A stretch of 16,094 bases of DNA. Source: JAWVZH01 sp033722295 (lineage in GTDB: Bacteria; Bacteroidota; Bacteroidia; Chitinophagales; Saprospiraceae). Where the stretch lies: contig JAWVZH010000060.1 in the NCBI GenBank assembly GCA_033722295.1, positions 1-16,094 of the forward strand, given 5' to 3'. Shown one piece after another: positions 1 to 8,017 of the stretch; the stretch's first letter is position 1; every line of letters begins with the position of its first letter. Made by a program: the position numbers and the translations under genes. The notes under the pieces are model-generated. The model saw nothing but the letters and a program-made list of their open reading frames with translations. It ran no database searches and was not told the DNA's origin.

Positions 1-1162
1 CGAACCAGATCTTGCCATTATCTATACCGTTCAAGCCCATCTTGTAGCCATTGTCTTCCACGCGAACTCCCTTCATCAATTCATGCCGATCATTTCGAAT
101 TCGAACGATTACAGCATGGATCCCATGTTCTTCACCATTAACAAGCAATTGTCCGAAGACGACCGCATGAGTACTGTGCAAGGCATTGCCTATATACTCC
201 TTGCCTGCATTCAAGTGAGGAGTATTGACGGTAATAGTCTTATCCGTGGCATCATATGTCAATGTCGTCTCCAATCCTTTGACATTCGATCCATGATCCG
301 TCTCGGTCATCGCAAAGCATCCGAGCAATTCACCACTACCCAACTTTGAGAGATATTTTTCGTGATGATGCTCTGTTCCGAGGTAATATATCGCAGAGCC
401 GAAAAGCCCGAATTGAACACCGAATTTGACCGCAAGGCTCAGATCATGATAGCCCAGCATTTCGAATACGGTAATATGATGGCCGGGATCATTTTTACCG
501 CCAAATTCTTCAGGATAGGCATAAGATCCAAGACCCTGATCCGCCATCAGTTTTACCCAGTTCAGGATCTTCCGGCGATATTCTTCTTTGTCATGTTCAT
601 ATTCGAGCTTAAAGACAGGGTCCGTCAGCAATCGACGCATTCTGTTACGTGTGTCCCGATATTGACCGTCCAGCAATTCGGTGATCTTTTCGGGCTGAAC
701 GATGTCCACACGGTCTGGTGATACCTTCCTGTTGATCCGGGAGAGAAATGCTCTCAAACTGCCCGTGTCGGTCACTCCCAGGGTCGACTCGATATCTCTC
801 AGGGCTTCGATGGTTTCATGTGACAACCACTCATGCTCATCTTCTTTGCTTGCCATGACCCTTGCCATCTCGATGCCGATCTCCACTAACGACATTTTAT
901 CGTCAAGGGTCTGATGACTGGTCAACCGTTTCATTTCGGAAAGCCACAGCTTAAATATTTCCCTGGATGGCGGATGCTGCGGGTCTGTCCATGAAACGAG
1001 CGTTTCCCTCTCTTCATCTGTCAAAAATTCCAGTTTTCTGATCTTTTCATGTATGAGATCCATCTCACTGGGACTAAGGACGGAGTCAGACCATCCAACA
1101 TAAAATAGAGGGAGAAGACTCATAACTCCGGGAGTGATCTTGGGAGGAGGGTTCGTGGTCAT
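1..1162 (-). CDS. Acyl-CoA oxidase/dehydrogenase family flavoenzyme, N-terminal part (cut by window edge)
   Basis: The minus frame from the ATG at 1162 is open to base 1 and gives 387 residues; the C-terminal half lies outside. An in-frame stop sits four codons upstream of the ATG, so the start is well bounded. Residues 210-220 (LGSYAYPEEFG) and 281-293 (GCFAMTETDHGSN) match the mid-domain of the acyl-CoA dehydrogenase fold. The continuation VKGLETTLTYD is typical of the acyl-CoA oxidase branch rather than short dehydrogenases. The family oxidises acyl-CoA to trans-2-enoyl-CoA with FAD. The first ~145 residues are an extra, acidic, probably helical region with a WSD..LSPSEM motif at 24-34, distantly like TerB-type modules (inference). 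The gene is 84 nt downstream of the flavin monooxygenase and could be co-transcribed. Oxidase versus dehydrogenase cannot be settled without the missing C-terminus. Confidence 0.88.
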   Translation of the reverse strand, partial: MTTNPPPKITPGVMSLLPLFYVGWSDSVLSPSEMDLIHEKIRKLEFLTDEERETLVSWTDPQHPPSREIFKLWLSEMKRLTSHQTLDDKMSLVEIGIEMARVMASKEDEHEWLSHETIEALRDIESTLGVTDTGSLRAFLSRINRKVSPDRVDIVQPEKITELLDGQYRDTRNRMRRLLTDPVFKLEYEHDKEEYRRKILNWVKLMADQGLGSYAYPEEFGGKNDPGHHITVFEMLGYHDLSLAVKFGVQFGLFGSAIYYLGTEHHHEKYLSKLGSGELLGCFAMTETDHGSNVKGLETTLTYDATDKTITVNTPHLNAGKEYIGNALHSTHAVVFGQLLVNGEEHGIHAVIVRIRNDRHELMKGVRVEDNGYKMGLNGIDNGKIWF

Positions 1163-1246
1163 TGTCGCTGGTTACTTTGGTATATAACGAATGCGAATGA
1201 ACTTGGGTTTGAATGACTGGGCCTTCATTAAAGCCTTTCAATCCTG

Positions 1247-2386
1247 TCAACTCCGGCCATTGTAAGTCAATTTGCTGATATCCCGCGCAATATGGCCGGC
1301 TTCAATACCCACTTCTCTCAACATCCCGTTGGGTGAAACATAAAACCCACAGAAATAAATTCGATCCTGGCCCAGGAGCTTTCGTTCTGCGATCGGCCGT
1401 CTTATGTCCTTAAGTCTTTCTCTGGACAGGTCGATAATTCGTTCCAGACCATGATCATAACCTGTGGCCATAATAATGGCATCAAATGATGATCTTTTAT
1501 TCTTTTCAAATATGACTTCTGCGCCATTCACCTCAAGAATGTCACCGTATATCCTGACTTTCCCTTGTTTAAGAAGTTCAACTATACCAATATCCAGTAC
1601 AGGTATTTGTCCATACCTCACGATTTGCACCTTTGGGCCGTAGGGAAGCTCTTCCAATCCATACCTTTTAAGGTCTCCGATCTTTGATCTGATAACTGGC
1701 GCCGTTAACCAATCGACCAACTTGGGCGGCAAAAAGTCAGTCACTATCCCGATGCCCAACGCTGGTATTCCAAAAATATCACGGGGAACAATATTGACCG
1801 GAGACCGGACAGACATAGCAGGCTTCGCCCCGTGTTCCTCGAGACACATCGCAATTTCGCAAGCGCTATTACCAAAGCCGATGACAAGCACGTTCTTATC
1901 TCTATAAGGTTTTCCATTCACATATTCAGCACTATGGATCACTTCACCCGAAAATGATTCCATTCCCGACTTGGACACAAGATGCGGATCTTTGGTATTG
2001 CCGGTGGCTATAACAACGCTTCGAGCCCTGATGCTCCCGTGATTTGTTGTAACCAGAACGCTATGATCTTCCGCCGTGACACGCTCCACTTCCGAGTTGA
2101 GATCAATTTTCAGATCATGGTGCCCGACGTATCTCTCCAGGTAACCCACTACCTGATCGCGGGAAGGATATCCTGGAAGTTCGGATTGAAATGGCAAGTA
2201 TGGCAGGTTAGAAAGCTTTTTATGGGTGTGCAGATGAAGGCGATCATAGTGATGTCGCCAGGAATCGGCCACCTGAGCAGCCCTGTCCAGTATCCTGAAT
2301 TCCTCTCCGATCTTTTTAAGGCAGGCACCACATGCCAGCCCTCCCGGGCCAGCGCCGATTATGATTGTGGAAACGTCAATTTGCAT
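1247..2386 (-). CDS. YUCCA-like FAD/NAD(P)H-dependent monooxygenase
   Basis: 379 residues, complete. A Rossmann FAD motif GAGPGG lies at residues 11-16. The flavin-monooxygenase fingerprint appears as FSGEVIHSAEY at 145-155. A second Rossmann motif for NADPH, VIGFGNSACEI, lies at 168-178, and ATGYD at 307-311. The arrangement, including RSPVNIVPRD at 194-203, is closest to YUCCA/flavin-containing monooxygenases. These use NADPH and O2 to oxygenate small nucleophilic or keto-acid substrates. No signal peptide is present, so it is probably cytosolic. The substrate cannot be read from the sequence; an auxin-type role should not be assumed in a bacterium. The start is the only sensible one, with a -7-like box TTATTTTG ending five bases before it. 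It is divergent from the secreted-protein gene at 2566. Confidence 0.87.
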   Translation of the reverse strand: MQIDVSTIIIGAGPGGLACGACLKKIGEEFRILDRAAQVADSWRHHYDRLHLHTHKKLSNLPYLPFQSELPGYPSRDQVVGYLERYVGHHDLKIDLNSEVERVTAEDHSVLVTTNHGSIRARSVVIATGNTKDPHLVSKSGMESFSGEVIHSAEYVNGKPYRDKNVLVIGFGNSACEIAMCLEEHGAKPAMSVRSPVNIVPRDIFGIPALGIGIVTDFLPPKLVDWLTAPVIRSKIGDLKRYGLEELPYGPKVQIVRYGQIPVLDIGIVELLKQGKVRIYGDILEVNGAEVIFEKNKRSSFDAIIMATGYDHGLERIIDLSRERLKDIRRPIAERKLLGQDRIYFCGFYVSPNGMLREVGIEAGHIARDISKLTYNGRS

Positions 2387-2391
2387 CGTTG

Positions 2392-2399
2392 CAAAATAA
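2392..2399 (-). promoter_or_regulatory. -7-like box of the flavin monooxygenase gene
   Basis: The minus strand reads TTATTTTG, matching five of the six fixed positions of TAnnTTTG, and ends five bases before the ATG. No convincing -33 TTG is present. If real, transcription would begin at or very near the start codon. Weak on its own; it is listed because three other genes here show the same geometry. Confidence 0.25.
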
Positions 2400-2565
2400 C
2401 TAATTGGGAGAGATTTCCAGTTCCTTGTTTTTATCCAGCAAATCCAAAATGCGTATTCAGGAAATCCTAAAAAAATTCGTAACTTAAGCTTTACCCTATC
2501 ATAGAAATTGAAATCTGCCCATATCCGAAAATTAATTCACCGGGTATTGCCCTTAATGGATTTCA

Positions 2566-3558
2566 ATGTTATTTCGATTATTTACGATTCCACTGATCCT
2601 GACCCTCAGTTTTATGACGGCTAATTGCCAGGACGACTGGGAGTTTACCTTCGGTATCAGCTCTGAATTCGGCTTTAATCTGAAGAGCAAAAGTTTCTTC
2701 AACATCAGCGTAGCGATGGGGATCAAACGTTATGTACTGACCGGTGATCACGATTGGAATGATGAAGGCAGTGAACACTTCGCAGGTGAATTGGGCCGAC
2801 ACATATTTTTCGCTTATCAGCCTTCGATCAACCTCTACAGTCATGGACTTGGTGACAACGTCCTGGATGGACAAAAACGCGTTGAGATCGACTTTGTCAA
2901 CTCACTGATGATGAATGTAGGTCAACCCAACCATGGAATTGCCGTCCGCCAGCAACTCCTCACCCCATTCAATTCCTTCACCGCCAAAGCCGTTTATGAC
3001 GATTTTACCAATTCATTCGCATTTGGGACCAACTTCATTATCAATAATCATAACAGAAATCAGATCATTGGCTTTTTGAATCTTAATATCGCCCGGATCC
3101 TGCGACTGGGTTACTACAATGACGGCGTTCCATTTGGAAGGTTTGGCATAGCCGACAGATATGACAGATGGTGGACAGGTGGAGGTTTTGGTGAAATCTA
3201 CCTCAACCAGGGACTCGTGAATAACCAGGCATATTTTACCAATTCTGTTATTTCTTATCAATTCGACCGCTTTACGGGTGATGTTCAGGATGCCTACAAG
3301 GTTTCCAATATATTCGGATTTCGTTATATCCCTGATGCTGACCGGATAGAATCATACTATAACAACTCAAGAAATAAATTCGCTTTTCAATTTCTGAACG
3401 ATGGGTTGGAGTTCTCAGCACAATGGATGGGTCATATCAGCGATGATATACAAAACTTCATACATCGTACAATGAAACTACCCTATCACCTCACATATGC
3501 CCAGAGATATCCGGTTTTTGGAATAAAGCATGCATTTACTCAAAACATCCAATTATGA
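2566..3558 (+). CDS. Secreted protein of unknown function, weak resemblance to the Bacterial toxin 23 (PF15528) family
   Basis: 330 residues. Residues 1-21 form a signal peptide (MLFRLF, then a hydrophobic core, then TANC/QDDW). Cleavage after Cys21 fits signal peptidase I (A-N-C); the -1 Asn argues against a lipobox. The mature part is rich in Gly, Asn, Phe and Tyr with alternating hydrophobic strands, suggesting a beta-rich or barrel-like outer-membrane or secreted protein. The segment YYNDGVPFGRFGIADRYDRWWTG recalls the ND...F...GD..DRYRTA pattern I associate with Bacteroidota 'polymorphic toxin type 23' proteins. That is from memory and not a proven match. The stop overlaps the next start as ATGA, so the downstream lipoprotein is translationally coupled. 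No SD is present before the ATG. Confidence 0.72.
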   Translation: MLFRLFTIPLILTLSFMTANCQDDWEFTFGISSEFGFNLKSKSFFNISVAMGIKRYVLTGDHDWNDEGSEHFAGELGRHIFFAYQPSINLYSHGLGDNVLDGQKRVEIDFVNSLMMNVGQPNHGIAVRQQLLTPFNSFTAKAVYDDFTNSFAFGTNFIINNHNRNQIIGFLNLNIARILRLGYYNDGVPFGRFGIADRYDRWWTGGGFGEIYLNQGLVNNQAYFTNSVISYQFDRFTGDVQDAYKVSNIFGFRYIPDADRIESYYNNSRNKFAFQFLNDGLEFSAQWMGHISDDIQNFIHRTMKLPYHLTYAQRYPVFGIKHAFTQNIQL

Positions 3559-4295
3559 AACAATTGTTGTACCCTTTACTCTTGGGAATTGGCTGTTTGA
3601 TCCTCTTTTCGTGCTGTTCCGACAAAACCTTTTCCAAGGTCTCCTATTTTTCACCCTCCTATCAAGATTCCATAAAATCGCTCTCCAGGACACCAGATAT
3701 TTTGGGAAGCATCATTCCAAATGGGCAAACGGCACTTTACTACCTGATGATCCGCCGCGATCCCATATTCCTTGACGGTGAACTCACCTTCCAATTGACC
3801 GCCACCTATAACACTTCTGATCAAATATCCCAATATTCTTATTTCGTATTTGACCAGTATAATCGCGTCTATTATAATACAGCTTCGATCAATAATATTT
3901 TATCTGACAGCACACTTGAAATAAGTGTCAGTGACACAATTGTGGTAGACGAAGAGTCTAATGAATCTAATTACCATGCTCTTTTAGGTAAATACAACCT
4001 AAAAGGTGATACGGTTTTTATGGAATTGGAAAAACGCGGTAACAGTGAAACCATAAAACTTTGGGGAGAGGTCGAAAACGATCATCTTGTTCTCAACTAC
4101 GTAGAAATTGAAAGAACCACATTCCCCGCTTTGAGGCAAGTGGACTTGGAAGGTAATACTGTAAGAGGCTCTGAAGAAAGGAAAAGGCGTATTTATGAAT
4201 TGAGGGGCATGTTTTCAATAGATCCGTTGAAATTCAAACTGAGCACTGAACTTCAACCAATACTGACCTGCAGGGCGTACTCCTCATCTCCGTAA
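3555..4295 (+). CDS. Lipoprotein of unknown function
   Basis: 246 residues. A type II signal peptide is clear: MKQLLYP, hydrophobic core, lipobox LFSC with the lipidated Cys at residue 20. The mature protein is polar, with predicted beta strands and many Ser, Thr and Asn residues. I see no catalytic motif and do not recognise a family. The start codon overlaps the stop of the preceding secreted-protein gene by four bases (ATGA), so the pair is a two-gene operon whose products both leave the cytoplasm. The stop faces the P-loop NTPase gene only 24 bases away, and I see no terminator hairpin in that gap. Confidence 0.75.
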   Translation: MKQLLYPLLLGIGCLILFSCCSDKTFSKVSYFSPSYQDSIKSLSRTPDILGSIIPNGQTALYYLMIRRDPIFLDGELTFQLTATYNTSDQISQYSYFVFDQYNRVYYNTASINNILSDSTLEISVSDTIVVDEESNESNYHALLGKYNLKGDTVFMELEKRGNSETIKLWGEVENDHLVLNYVEIERTTFPALRQVDLEGNTVRGSEERKRRIYELRGMFSIDPLKFKLSTELQPILTCRAYSSSP

Positions 4296-4319
4296 CTTCA
4301 GCATTATCGTCAACCTCTT

Positions 4320-5327
4320 CTAGCCGATCTTTTCTGCAAGCCGCTCTCTGAGGATCTTCCTATTCTCTGGGTTGAGGAGGTTTAGCGCCTCTACCTCCGT
4401 CAATTTTTCTACAAGCTCCTTTGCAGCGATCGTATTCGTACAAGGTCCACTGACCAGGTCCGGATAAAAATTAAATCCGCGCATAACACCATAGACAGCA
4501 TATGGATCCGCTGTACAAATAACCTTATACCTGATCAACTCCTTAATTCTATCAATAGCGATGGAACCATTATATGGCTCAAAGGGTGACGCCCCTATCT
4601 CTACCACAGCGACATCTGCAGAAATTTGAGCCATTCTGGAAAGCATATGATCCAAGGCAAGATTATAGTCATCCTCTGACACAATGGAGGAGGGAATACC
4701 TCCATCCACAAAGTCGACAACTTCCGAAGCTCCGGCATCTTTCATAGCAAGAATATCTCGATACCTTCCGGCGCCGGTCAACTTGGCGCCCAGAACTTTG
4801 TGTCCCATGCCCACGAGTTCATTAACAATGATCCTGGCCACCGTTGTTTTTCCCGCGCTCATCGAAGTTCCGGTTATCAGAATTACAGGAGTTATCAGAC
4901 GTTTAGGTTCTAATTCACCCAGATAATCCCGCATATTGGTCTTTCGGCCCCCGATCATGACATGGCCTAAATACGTCACCCTGATAGGTGTAACGCTCCA
5001 CGGAGACACGGATGTAACTTTACCTGCCAGGCCTGCTCCCGTCAAAAGATCCATTTCCTTATCAGGATCCGCGATCTCCCAGGTTCCAGTCGTTTCCAGT
5101 GTAGCATGCCGGACGCCCAAAGCACCGATCAACTTCTCCCCGGCTAAAGGGTCCATATGCCTGCCAGAACTCAACTCGATCTTCGCGCCATTACCCGGAT
5201 CCAATATTTCCAGGACCACATAGTCGGCATTCTCCCACTCGCTCTTCGGAAGATTTTCAATTTTAAACTCCCTTTCCTTAAGATCTGTGATCCGCGTCAG
5301 CGATGTATGGATGAATTCATTGGTCAT
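4320..5327 (-). CDS. P-loop NTPase of uncertain function (distantly DUF1611/dethiobiotin-synthetase-like)
   Basis: 335 residues. The first ~145 residues form a domain I do not recognise (GRHMDPLAGEKLIGALG at 55-71, then PWSVTPIRV). A P-loop NTPase domain follows: Walker A GTSMSAGKTT at 153-162, a strand-glycine segment VLGAKLTGAGR at 178-188, and a possible Walker B-like strand VVEIGAS at 241-247. This order recalls the C-terminal domain of DUF1611 proteins (which include DgcN, a D-glutamate N-acetyltransferase) and the dethiobiotin synthetase/CobQ group. The N-terminal domain does not look like the usual DUF1611 one, so I make no functional claim. It is the last gene of a three-gene operon and overlaps the M20 peptidase gene by 11 bases, implying coupling. 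No signal peptide; cytosolic. Confidence 0.75.
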   Translation of the reverse strand: MTNEFIHTSLTRITDLKEREFKIENLPKSEWENADYVVLEILDPGNGAKIELSSGRHMDPLAGEKLIGALGVRHATLETTGTWEIADPDKEMDLLTGAGLAGKVTSVSPWSVTPIRVTYLGHVMIGGRKTNMRDYLGELEPKRLITPVILITGTSMSAGKTTVARIIVNELVGMGHKVLGAKLTGAGRYRDILAMKDAGASEVVDFVDGGIPSSIVSEDDYNLALDHMLSRMAQISADVAVVEIGASPFEPYNGSIAIDRIKELIRYKVICTADPYAVYGVMRGFNFYPDLVSGPCTNTIAAKELVEKLTEVEALNLLNPENRKILRERLAEKIG

Positions 5328-6495
5328 GACCTGTTGATTTTTCGACTGGTGGTAAAAGCAGTAGCAATGTCAGTAATGCCGTTCGTTCGTCCAAGGCCTC
5401 ACGCTGGATAAACTCATGCTCTGCGTGTGCTCCATCCCCGGTCGTCCCCAAGCCGTCAAGAGTGGCTGTGTATTGGCTAGTGGTGTTAGCATCCGAGCCT
5501 CCACCTGCTGATGCTTCCTCGATCTGGATATTTAATTTTTCTGCCGCCTGTCGGGCCTTTTGCCATAAATGCTTGTTGCGATCAGTCCTTTCCATCGGTG
5601 GGCGACCGAAGGATCCCTCCACTTCGAGAGACACGTTGGGGTCGCTGGCCGATAGATCCAGTATTTTCTTCTCCACTTCCTGTGCGTCCTCGTGAGAAGG
5701 TACCCTGACATCAACCACAGCCCTGGAAACGGGGGCAACCACATTCGGTGAAACCCCTCCCTCTATCATACCCACGTTAACCGTTATCCCTTTCGACAGA
5801 TCATTAAGAGCGAACAACTTCTGCACCTGATGGCTCAATTCCAGGATAGCACTTGCCCCCTTCCCGGGATCAAGTCCCGCATGCGCGGCACGACCTTTTA
5901 CCGTGACGGTAAAACGTCCCAGGCCCTTCCTCGCGGTTTTCAAACGACCATCCACTCCCAGAGGCGGTTCCATAACGTAAGCACGATCCGCTATCCTTGC
6001 CAGTCTTTGAATGGCTCTCGTGCTCTCGCGACTTCCTATCTCCTCATCTGCATTTATAAGACATACCGGTGTAACAGTAAGATCCAGATCGAGGTCCTGG
6101 ATAGACTGGAGCGCGAATAACATCTGCGTGAGTCCTGCCTTCATGTCAAAAACGCCTGGCCCCTTGATCTTCTCTTTCTCCGTAATTAATGGCATGCTTT
6201 CAATCGTACCCTTCTCCCATACCGTATCACAATGACCGATCAAAAGTTGAATTGACTGTCCTTTTCGCCTTTTTGCCGGATAGGTCATCAAGTAGCCCCC
6301 TGTGCTTCGCCCAGGCATCCGAAATGTTCTGTATCCCAGCTGTTGAAACTTTCTTGCTAACACTTCAAATATCTCTTCTTGTGCAGCAGGATCGCGGGAT
6401 GGCGTTTCGATCGCTACCAATTCCTTGAGAAACGCCTCCATCCGGGGCTTTTTCTTTTCGAGATAATTTAAAATATTCTGAGCTGACAAATCCAT
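5317..6495 (-). CDS. M20-family metallopeptidase (glutamate carboxypeptidase/deacetylase-like)
   Basis: 392 residues, normal family length. The two-zinc site is complete: GHCDTV (His88, Asp90), GPGVFDMKAG (Asp117), DEE (catalytic Glu151, ligand Glu152), VMEP (Glu176) and GAHAEHEF near 356-362 supplying the last His. The dimerisation domain motif RAAHAGLDPGKGASAILEL (202-220) is typical of the carboxypeptidase G2-like branch. Members remove C-terminal glutamate or hydrolyse N-acyl amino acids and dipeptides; the substrate here is unknown. No signal peptide, so the substrate is probably cytosolic. The gene lies two bases after the flavin reductase stop and overlaps the P-loop gene by 11 bases, so the three are very likely one transcript. 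Confidence 0.88.
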   Translation of the reverse strand: MDLSAQNILNYLEKKKPRMEAFLKELVAIETPSRDPAAQEEIFEVLARKFQQLGYRTFRMPGRSTGGYLMTYPAKRRKGQSIQLLIGHCDTVWEKGTIESMPLITEKEKIKGPGVFDMKAGLTQMLFALQSIQDLDLDLTVTPVCLINADEEIGSRESTRAIQRLARIADRAYVMEPPLGVDGRLKTARKGLGRFTVTVKGRAAHAGLDPGKGASAILELSHQVQKLFALNDLSKGITVNVGMIEGGVSPNVVAPVSRAVVDVRVPSHEDAQEVEKKILDLSASDPNVSLEVEGSFGRPPMERTDRNKHLWQKARQAAEKLNIQIEEASAGGGSDANTTSQYTATLDGLGTTGDGAHAEHEFIQREALDERTALLTLLLLLPPVEKSTGHDQ

Positions 6496-6497
6496 CT

Positions 6498-7106
6498 CTA
6501 ATATTTAAAATCTTTAGGCAGTGGAAAGGCAAAGCTTTCCCTGATCTCTGCAAATCTTCCATAGGCCAGATAGGCCAGCAAGGGAGAGTCCGCTATGAAT
6601 TCCTGTTCGTCAACCTCTGATACCCGCTTGTAAGACTTATCTATATAAGCCCCTGTTATCTCTCCACAAATGAGGCTGTAATCACCGAATCCGTCTATTG
6701 TTTTCATGTGTCTACACTCCAGGAAGAGGTAACTCTCATCCAAAAATCTGGCATCCACATTTGGTGCTGGCAAGGTTGGCAATTCTTCAAGAACAGGTTT
6801 GTGCTCGCTCTCTTCCCAGCAACGTGGTGAAGCAGCCAGGCTGGCAAGTGTCACCTGACCGGGTTTTGGGAAACTCACCGTAAACGCACCTTCTTTGGCG
6901 ACATTATGATAGGTGGAATGCCGTGGTGTGCAGACAAAACCAAAATAATTATCATGACCGAGTGGCGACACCATGTGCTTTGGCGCCATATCATAGGCAT
7001 CTCCCTCCCTGGTACCGATCACCACCAAGGGTGCCACGGTAAAGAAGTGATGCCATATCGGCTTTGAGGTATCAAGTTTGAGCACATTTTCGTCCTTCCA
7101 ACTCAT
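6498..7106 (-). CDS. Flavin reductase-like, FMN-binding split-barrel protein
   Basis: 202 residues. The sequence follows the flavin reductase-like domain: PLVVIGTREGD early, MAPKHMVSPLGHDNYFGFVC in the middle, then HSTYHNVAKEGAFTVSFP, and a late L.CRH.K.....DYSLICGEI strand pair. Such proteins bind FMN and either reduce free flavin with NAD(P)H for a partner oxygenase or act as FMN oxidoreductases. No partner oxygenase is adjacent; the co-transcribed genes are an M20 peptidase and a P-loop NTPase. It is the first gene of the operon, and a candidate promoter with a palindrome lies 34-65 bases upstream. No SD precedes the ATG. Confidence 0.8.
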   Translation of the reverse strand: MSWKDENVLKLDTSKPIWHHFFTVAPLVVIGTREGDAYDMAPKHMVSPLGHDNYFGFVCTPRHSTYHNVAKEGAFTVSFPKPGQVTLASLAASPRCWEESEHKPVLEELPTLPAPNVDARFLDESYLFLECRHMKTIDGFGDYSLICGEITGAYIDKSYKRVSEVDEQEFIADSPLLAYLAYGRFAEIRESFAFPLPKDFKY

Positions 7107-7139
7107 CGCAGAGGATTTATAGTTCTAATGTCGTTATTT

Positions 7140-7168
7140 CAAATATTGTTGTCATTGACCAGAGTCAA
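7140..7168 (-). promoter_or_regulatory. Candidate promoter of the flavin reductase-M20-P-loop operon
   Basis: On the minus strand a TTG (7168-7166) is followed, after 18 bases, by AATATTTG (7147-7140), one mismatch from TAnnTTTG. It would start transcription about 28 bases before the ATG. The TTG lies inside the right arm of the palindrome at 7152-7171, so a bound protein would block it. Confidence 0.4.
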
Positions 7169-7171
7169 TGA
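7152..7171. promoter_or_regulatory. Operator-like perfect inverted repeat in the divergent region
   Basis: TCATTGAC, spacer CAGA, GTCAATGA: two perfect 8-base arms around four bases. A further TCATTGA follows at 7174-7180, giving three half-site copies in 29 bases. It sits between the divergently transcribed flavin reductase operon and fabG operon and overlaps the candidate minus promoter. No T-run follows, so a terminator is unlikely. No regulator gene is next to it. Confidence 0.5.
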
Positions 7172-7258
7172 GGTCATTGAGTTCATCGCTTCTAAAATCT
7201 TGATCTGATCTCGGTATTCAAGTCTGGAGATTCTAGGTATCAGGGGGCAACAATTTAT

Positions 7259-7266
7259 TACTTTAG
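7259..7266 (+). promoter_or_regulatory. -7-like box of fabG-type gene
   Basis: TACTTTAG matches five of six fixed positions of TAnnTTTG and ends four bases before the ATG at 7271. No -33 TTG is seen at the right distance. It would imply a leaderless or nearly leaderless mRNA. Confidence 0.25.
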
Positions 7267-7270
7267 CATT

Positions 7271-8017
7271 ATGAACCTACTGAAAGATAAAAACATACTC
7301 GTTACCGGAGGATCGCGAGGTATAGGGGCCGCGATCGCCAAAGCCTGTGCCCAACACGGAGGAAATGTAGCCTTTACCTATCTATCTTCGGAAGACAAAG
7401 CCCTGGCCGTCAAGGATGAGATAGCGGAAATGGGCGTGAAATGTGAGGCCTACAGATCGGATGCCTCGGACTACGGACAGGCAGAACAATTGATCAAGGA
7501 CGTCAGTGATAATTTTGGATCCATCGATGTATTGGTCAATAATGCAGGGATTACCAGAGACACGCTCATGCTGCGGATGTCCGAAGAACAATGGGATGAA
7601 GTCATGAATGTCAATTTGAAATCATGTTTTAATCTCACCAAGCATGTCTTGCGCCCAATGATGAAGCAAAAGACAGGTTCCATCATCAATATTTCATCCG
7701 TTGTCGGTGTGTTCGGTAATGCCGGCCAGGCCAATTACGCCGCATCGAAGGCCGGTATCATAGGATTTTCCAAGTCTATAGCCAAAGAAGTTGGCTCCAG
7801 GAATATAAGGTGTAATGCCCTGGCCCCGGGTTTTATCGGAACCGACATGACGGAAGAACTTGATGAATCCACCAAGGCCAACTTTATTGCTAACATACCT
7901 CTCAAGAGGCTGGCAGAACCGGAAGAAGTGGCCAATAGCGTAGTATTCCTCGGATCTGACATGTCGACCTATATTACAGGGCAAGTTATCTCGGTATGTG
8001 GCGGATTGAATACCTGA
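7271..8017 (+). CDS. fabG: 3-oxoacyl-[acyl-carrier-protein] reductase (FabG type SDR)
   Basis: 248 residues, standard length. The NADP(H)-binding motif TGGSRGIG is at 12-19, NNAG at 90-93, and the catalytic set Asn115, Ser142/143, Tyr156 and Lys160 (YAASK) is complete. IRCNALAPGFIGTDMT (179-193) and the C-terminal TGQVISVCGG are characteristic of FabG. The enzyme reduces 3-oxoacyl-ACP to 3-hydroxyacyl-ACP in fatty-acid elongation; other SDRs of similar sequence act on other 3-keto substrates, so the exact substrate is inferred. No other fatty-acid synthesis gene is adjacent. Its last 22 bases overlap the start of a secreted metalloprotease gene, an odd partner for a cytosolic reductase. Confidence 0.88.
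   Translation: MNLLKDKNILVTGGSRGIGAAIAKACAQHGGNVAFTYLSSEDKALAVKDEIAEMGVKCEAYRSDASDYGQAEQLIKDVSDNFGSIDVLVNNAGITRDTLMLRMSEEQWDEVMNVNLKSCFNLTKHVLRPMMKQKTGSIINISSVVGVFGNAGQANYAASKAGIIGFSKSIAKEVGSRNIRCNALAPGFIGTDMTEELDESTKANFIANIPLKRLAEPEEVANSVVFLGSDMSTYITGQVISVCGGLNT

Noticed and set aside
83..914. Plus-strand ORFs of 88, 119 and 70 residues
   Set aside because: They are shadows of the minus-strand acyl-CoA oxidase gene, which has strong motifs, and their translations look random.
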